DNA of 64,000 bases. Source: an uncultured Prevotella sp. Lineage in GTDB: Bacteria > Bacteroidota > Bacteroidia > Bacteroidales > Bacteroidaceae. The stretch spans positions 48,249-112,248 of the forward strand of contig CAKPZJ010000006.1 in the NCBI GenBank assembly GCA_934204655.1, written 5' to 3'. Numbering within the stretch: position 1 is the first letter of the stretch; each line of letters opens with the position of its first letter. Both the position numbers and the translations under genes were made by a program. Below are positions 60,072 through 64,000 of this stretch, one piece after another. The notes under the pieces are model-generated. The model did not search any database, was not told where the DNA came from, and worked only from the letters and a program-made list of their open reading frames with translations.

Positions 60072-60731
60072 ATGCGTATGACAAGAAGCAAAATGATGGT
60101 ACTGCTGACCATCGCCCTATTAACACTATGGACCCCTATGCTCTGGGCCAAGGACTCCCGACCCATAACGCGGGGCATGAGCAAACAGGAGGTAACCGAG
60201 ATACTCGGCAAGCCACGCTCTACCAGTTTCGACGAGAACGGGGAGCGCTGGGTGTACACCAAGTCGAAATATTTGGGGCTCATTACGCTCTGCATCACCG
60301 TCGAATTTGACCGCAGCGACCACGTGGTAAGATACAACAGCGATGAGGTAGACAGCTCTTACACCACCGCCAACACGCAGACTTCGTCGCAGACGGGCCA
60401 GGGCTATCAAGGCGGCTACCATGGGGGATACCGTGGATACTGCCGCTGTCTTACAGAGGATCAGATAAACACGCTGTTGCAGAAAATACAAAAGAAATCG
60501 TTTGCCGCCGATAAGTTGGACCTGGTAGAGGTGGCCGCCCTGGGCAGGTGGTTTACCTGCGCGCAGTGCGCCACGCTCATGGACCTGCTCACCTTTACCA
60601 ACGACAAACTGCAGGTGGTAAAGTTTGTTGGCCCGAGGCTCACCGATCCGCGCAACAGCAATGTTATTATGAGCAAACTCACCTTTGACAGCGACCGGAA
60701 GAAAGCCGCTGACTACATAGCAGCCCCCTAA
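60072..60731 (+). CDS. Exported BamE/SmpA-like plus DUF4476 protein
   Basis: A 219-residue exported protein (signal peptide to about MLWA). Residues about 30-85 (ITRGMSKQEVTEILGKPRST ... RWVYTKSKYLGLITLCITVEFDR) look like the small SmpA/BamE fold. A Gly/Tyr/Ser/Thr-rich linker follows (SSYTTANTQTSSQTGQGYQG). Residues about 125-217 match DUF4476 (LTEDQINTLLQKIQKKSFAADKLDLVEVAA ... MSKLTFDSDRKKAADYI). DUF4476 is frequent in Bacteroidota exported proteins and has no known role. Cysteines cluster at CRC and CAQC. It is a single gene, convergent with the TonB receptor gene. Confidence 0.82.
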   Translation: MRMTRSKMMVLLTIALLTLWTPMLWAKDSRPITRGMSKQEVTEILGKPRSTSFDENGERWVYTKSKYLGLITLCITVEFDRSDHVVRYNSDEVDSSYTTANTQTSSQTGQGYQGGYHGGYRGYCRCLTEDQINTLLQKIQKKSFAADKLDLVEVAALGRWFTCAQCATLMDLLTFTNDKLQVVKFVGPRLTDPRNSNVIMSKLTFDSDRKKAADYIAAP

Positions 60732-60763
60732 CACCGCCCCGGCACTAACGGCACTAACCGGGA

Positions 60764-62665
60764 CTACCAGCGCACCTTGAAACCGCCCATGGCGGTGAAC
60801 CCGGGCATCTGGTAGCCCCGGTTAATGGTATAATGGGCATTGGTGAGATTGTCGAGCGTGGCAAAAAGTTCGACAAGCGACACGGGGCGATAGCCCACAC
60901 GCAGCCCGAGCAGGGCGTAGTTCTGATGGGGCACGTCGCCGGCCACATAGAGGGCACCCACGCCCTGTAGCTGGGCATCGACCGTAAGCTGGGGCACGGG
61001 CTGCCAGGCAGCACCCACGAAGTACTGGGTACGCGGAGCGGCCGTGAGCGTGGTCACCGAACTGCGCAGATAGCTATACGAGGCACGCAGCGCCAAGGCG
61101 TCGCTCACCTGGCTCCGGGCCGTAAGCTCTATGCCCCGGTTGATGAACCGCCCGGTGTTCATGTTGCGGTTGCGCACGCCCCCGTCGGCCGTGGGCACAG
61201 CCGCCACCTCTATCAGATTGCTACCCTTGGCCAGATAGGCCGTAAGGTCTACCGACAGGTAACGCGAAAAGGTGTGGGCCACGGTGGCCTCATAGTTTAT
61301 CATGCTCTCGGGGGCCAACTCCGGATTGGCCACGGCATACAGGTACAGCTCGCGGAACGATGGATTACGGTAGCCCCTTGCCAGCGATGCCTTGACCGTC
61401 CAGGCGTCAGCGGGATGGGCCGTCAGTCCTACCTGGGGCATCCAGTGGGTGCCAAAACGGTTGCTGTTAGCCATGCGCAGACCGCCATTGAGCACCAGGT
61501 GACCATCCCAGAGGTGCTGCTGGAGGCTCACGTAGGGCGAGTACTCACCGATAAACTGGCGGCTGAGTGTCTGCATGGCCGCCTGCTGACTCCCGTCGCC
61601 ATGGGCATGGCCGCCCGACATGGGGATGCAGCCCGTGTAGCGGGCGAAGTCAAAGCCCACCGTGGCCACACCACTGCGCCACGGGCGGAAGTTCTGATAG
61701 GCCAGCACACCGAAGCGATCGTCGAGGCTATGGAAGTGGTGGGGGTCGTCTATGAAGTGGTTACCATAGCTATAGTACACGCGCAGGGCACCATCGGTAT
61801 GGGCGTAATGGTCGGAGAGGGTGAGCGAAGTCTCGCCACGAACCACGTTCTGGTGGTAGATGTCGGTAGACCCAGGGTGACTGAGCGGAGCATACACGGG
61901 GTCGTTGCCCACAAAGCCCATCAGGGCGTAGTCGGCCGCGAGGGCCCAGTTATCGGCCAGCTGATAGCCCACCTTGGCATAGGCGCTCTTCTGGCGAAAG
62001 TCGAAGTGGTCCTGGAGCCCGTCGGTACGATCGTAGCCAGCCGAGAAGAGGCCCGTCCACCGGCCCTGGCGGAGCATGGCGGTGAGCGAGTTCTGCCAGG
62101 TGTTGTAACTGCCGTACTGCGAAGTGAGGGCGACGTGCAGGCCCTGGCGGCGAGGCTCGCGGGTAATGACATTGATGACACCGCCCATGGCGTTAGAGCC
62201 ATAGAGCACGGTACCGGGGCCACGGAGCACCTCGACGTGGTCTACATACTCAGACTCGTAGAAGTCGGCCACGGGGTGACTGAACAGGCCGGCGAACTGA
62301 GGCTGCCCGTCGACCATCATCAGTACCGCGTTGGTAGGCGAGCCGCCCACGCCACGTATCTTGATGGCTCCGCTGCCGCCATTGCTCACTCCGAAGCCGA
62401 AGATGTTACGCTGTGACACAAAGAGGCTGGGCACCTGGCCCGTCAGGGCGGCCAGCAGCTGGGTCTTGCCGGTGGCCTCGATGGCCTGGCGGCTCACCAC
62501 CGACACGGTGTAAGGCAGCAGACGGGCCGGGGTGGCATGGTTAGAGCCGGTTACCACCACCTGGTCCAGCGAGTGGGTTCGGGCGGTGTCGGCAGGGGCA
62601 GCGGCGCGGGCCGGAGCCATGGCCGCCAGCAGCAGGGCGGCAGATAGTAATACAGGATGTGACAT
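60764..62665 (-). CDS. TonB-dependent outer-membrane receptor
   Basis: A 633-residue receptor without the SusC N-terminal extension, so of the classical BtuB/FepA size. A TonB-box-like segment HSLDQVVVTGS follows the signal peptide. The plug shows LLAALTGQVPSLFVSQ, IKIRGVGGSPTNAVLMMVDGQPQ and VEVLRGPGTVLYGSNAMGGVINVITR, and the barrel ends TAMGGFKVRW. Histidine-rich loops (HFIDDPHHFHSLDD, SGGHAHGDGS) suggest a metal or metal-chelate ligand, but this is inference. It follows the DUF362 gene after 17 bases and probably forms an operon with it. Confidence 0.93.
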   Translation of the reverse strand: MSHPVLLSAALLLAAMAPARAAAPADTARTHSLDQVVVTGSNHATPARLLPYTVSVVSRQAIEATGKTQLLAALTGQVPSLFVSQRNIFGFGVSNGGSGAIKIRGVGGSPTNAVLMMVDGQPQFAGLFSHPVADFYESEYVDHVEVLRGPGTVLYGSNAMGGVINVITREPRRQGLHVALTSQYGSYNTWQNSLTAMLRQGRWTGLFSAGYDRTDGLQDHFDFRQKSAYAKVGYQLADNWALAADYALMGFVGNDPVYAPLSHPGSTDIYHQNVVRGETSLTLSDHYAHTDGALRVYYSYGNHFIDDPHHFHSLDDRFGVLAYQNFRPWRSGVATVGFDFARYTGCIPMSGGHAHGDGSQQAAMQTLSRQFIGEYSPYVSLQQHLWDGHLVLNGGLRMANSNRFGTHWMPQVGLTAHPADAWTVKASLARGYRNPSFRELYLYAVANPELAPESMINYEATVAHTFSRYLSVDLTAYLAKGSNLIEVAAVPTADGGVRNRNMNTGRFINRGIELTARSQVSDALALRASYSYLRSSVTTLTAAPRTQYFVGAAWQPVPQLTVDAQLQGVGALYVAGDVPHQNYALLGLRVGYRPVSLVELFATLDNLTNAHYTINRGYQMPGFTAMGGFKVRW

Positions 62666-62682
62666 AGGGCTATGGGTGGCGG

Positions 62683-63627
62683 TTACTTAATCATTACGAG
62701 CCGATACTTCTTACTGCCCAAGCCTATGCGCTCGGCATAGTCGGTAATATAGGTACCGTGCTGACGGTTAATACGCTCTATGAGGGGCTTGTTGTCGTCG
62801 CCGGGACGGCCCTTGTGGTTGAATACCAAGTCCAGGCAAGCCTGGTCGAGTGCTACAGGGTCGGTAGAGGCCAAGATACCCATGTCGCGCAACTTGGGGT
62901 CGGCGGGGTGACTGTCGCAGTCGCAGTCTACGCTCATATTATTCATCACGTTGATGTAGATAATGTTGGGGCCGAAGTAATCGGCCACACCCTGGGCTGC
63001 CGCAGCCATGCTCTCGAGGAAAGCGTCCTGCTGGGGCAGGTGGCGCCACAGGCTGTCGGGGTTATCAGTATAGCCGGCAGTATGGATGTAAGCCTTGCCA
63101 GCAGTAGAGGCCACGCCGATGCTCTGATTCTTGAGCACGCCACCAAAGCCACCCATGGCGTGACCCTTGAAGTGGGCCAGGTTGACCATAAAATCGTAGT
63201 GGGCGAGGTGACTGCCCACGATGTCGTACTTGATATGACGCTTGTCGCGTACAGGAATACGCATCTGACCGTATTCGTCCATCAGGTCGACAGCAGCAAT
63301 GGAGTCGAAGCCGTGGGCATGAATGGTCTGCCAGTGCTTAGACTTGTCCTGACGGCTCCCGCCATAGGCGGTACAGCACTCTACGAGCGTACCGTTAACG
63401 CGGTCCACGAGGCCACGTATCAGGGTGGGCTGAAGATAGTTGTGACCGCCCATCTCGCCGGTACTAATCTTGATGGCCACGTGTCCGTGGGCCTTAACGC
63501 CAAGCGCCTCGTACACGCGGACCAGCGCCTCGGGCGTAATCTCCCTGGTCATATACACCCGGGGCTGCGCCCACAGCGTGGCCGAGGCCACCAAGGAGCA
63601 TACTAAGGTAAATACTTTCTTTGTCAT
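62683..63627 (-). CDS. Exported DUF362 domain protein
   Basis: A 314-residue protein with signal peptide MTKKVFTLVCSLVASATLWAQ and the DUF362 (PF04015) pattern: KISTGEMGGHNYLQP, VNLAHFKGHAMGGFGGVLKN and ASTDPVALDQACLDLV. A cysteine pair in SVDCDCDSHP (about residues 234-237) could bind metal. DUF362 proteins are often iron-sulfur associated, but a 4Fe-4S ferredoxin domain is absent here. It is transcribed just before the TonB receptor, so a role in uptake or processing of the same ligand is suggested only by context. Confidence 0.85.
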   Translation of the reverse strand: MTKKVFTLVCSLVASATLWAQPRVYMTREITPEALVRVYEALGVKAHGHVAIKISTGEMGGHNYLQPTLIRGLVDRVNGTLVECCTAYGGSRQDKSKHWQTIHAHGFDSIAAVDLMDEYGQMRIPVRDKRHIKYDIVGSHLAHYDFMVNLAHFKGHAMGGFGGVLKNQSIGVASTAGKAYIHTAGYTDNPDSLWRHLPQQDAFLESMAAAAQGVADYFGPNIIYINVMNNMSVDCDCDSHPADPKLRDMGILASTDPVALDQACLDLVFNHKGRPGDDNKPLIERINRQHGTYITDYAERIGLGSKKYRLVMIK

Positions 63628-63703
63628 TATTACTGGGTTTTAGGTTGTTGTCTACTGGGTGCCCGCGACCATTCCGGCTGTCGCCAGGGTAGTTAGGACG
63701 ATG

Positions 63704-63711
63704 CAAAATTA
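63704..63711 (-). promoter_or_regulatory. -7 box (TAATTTTG) of the DUF362-receptor operon
   Basis: TAATTTTGC on the minus strand, leader about 70 bases. Confidence 0.5.
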
Positions 63712-63867
63712 AGCGAAAACGGGCTAAGTGACGATACCTAAATTACGGATTGTTCTATATTTTTCCACGTTTGCCATGGCCAGGGCGGGGCCGATGGCCC
63801 TGGGCACTCCTGTAATAAGGGTATAACTTTCGGTAATATGGATAAGGGCGGTATCGGTCAAAGTGGC

Positions 63868-63875
63868 TAACTTTG
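63868..63875 (+). promoter_or_regulatory. -7 box (TAACTTTG) facing the right edge
   Basis: TAACTTTGTAACC on the plus strand. It probably drives a gene beyond the window. Confidence 0.5.
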
Positions 63876-63966
63876 TAACCGATAAGAAAGGGACGCGCCG
63901 CCCTTTCGCGCGCACGCATATATAATAAGTAAGTGATCTAAATTATTTATATATATCAGTACTAAT

Positions 63967-64000
63967 ATGGTTCATTTTCCGTTTTATAGAAAAAATAGAA
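63967..64000 (+). CDS. Possible start of a gene leaving the window
   Basis: ATG at 63967 opens a frame (MVHFPFYRKNR) without a stop before the window ends, about 85 bases after a probable transcription start. Eleven codons are too few to identify a protein. Confidence 0.25.
   Translation, partial: MVHFPFYRKNR

Larger units (their letters stand above)
63628..64000. other. Divergent promoter region at the right edge
   Basis: It contains the promoter of the DUF362 operon, a rightward -7 box at 63868 and an AT-rich end. An ATG at 63967 opens a frame that runs out of the window. Confidence 0.4.

Noticed and set aside
63724..63915. A 63-codon leftward frame at the right edge
   Set aside because: It covers the probable promoters of both flanking genes and has no recognisable feature.
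1..64000. tRNA or rRNA genes, integrase or attachment sites that could explain the repeat islands
   Set aside because: None was seen; the islands do not border a tRNA gene and no integrase gene is present.

Overview
The window reads as chromosomal DNA of a GC-rich Bacteroidota, most likely a Prevotellaceae relative (Prevotella sensu lato). The reasons are a SusC/SusD pair, many secreted glycoside hydrolases with Bacteroidota-type signal peptides, proteins with Por/T9SS-like C-terminal tails, a C10 (streptopain/interpain-like) peptidase, and repeated use of the Bacteroidota promoter form TTTG - about 20 nt - TAnnTTTG. No rRNA, tRNA, CRISPR array, prophage or plasmid gene was seen.

Layout. 0-1.2 kb: end of an unknown gene and a CDF metal exporter. 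1.3-13.6 kb: a run of leftward carbohydrate operons (GH28-GH28-GH3; GH29-tatA; DUF1573-GH29-GH3) fitting pectin and fucosylated-glycan breakdown. 14.4-16.7 kb: pnp. 17-31.8 kb: a C10 peptidase, an FN3 protein and an M6 metalloprotease next to a SusC-SusD-Calx-beta lipoprotein operon, which looks more like a protein-utilisation region than a polysaccharide locus. 33.5-34 kb: an intact single-tyrosine HUH (IS200-like/RAYT-like) transposase. 34.3-35.3 kb: an ECF sigma factor with a likely anti-sigma partner. 35.4-40.9 kb: housekeeping operon topA-aroK-speA-argB with overlapping starts and stops. 43.3-47.8 kb: a giant repeat-containing secreted protein and a 51-residue ORF. 48.3-59.6 kb: GH2, then GH43-GDPD, then esterase-cyclophilin-GH106. 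60-63.6 kb: a BamE-like/DUF4476 protein, a TonB receptor and a secreted DUF362 protein.

The most unusual content lies between genes. Seven intergenic islands (about 13.7, 22.2, 25.2, 32.3-33.5, 41.2-43.2, 54.1-54.6 and 59.8 kb) are mosaics of repeats. The main one is a long imperfect palindrome: two arms of about 100 bp in inverted orientation, each holding three small GC hairpins, giving a unit of about 346 bp. There are eight two-armed units and one half unit. A 64-bp hairpin segment is nested in the left arm of six units. Forms without it are present (25.15-25.43 kb and 13.97 kb), one unit holds two independent insertions at the same AAAAG motif, and a diverged solo copy lies in the GH2/GH43 divergent promoter region. 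The HUH transposase ends within 25 bp of one repeat cluster. Together this resembles a REP/REPIN-RAYT arrangement, best known from gammaproteobacteria, here in a Bacteroidota background. The link between enzyme and repeats is inference; the repeat structure is read directly from the sequence.
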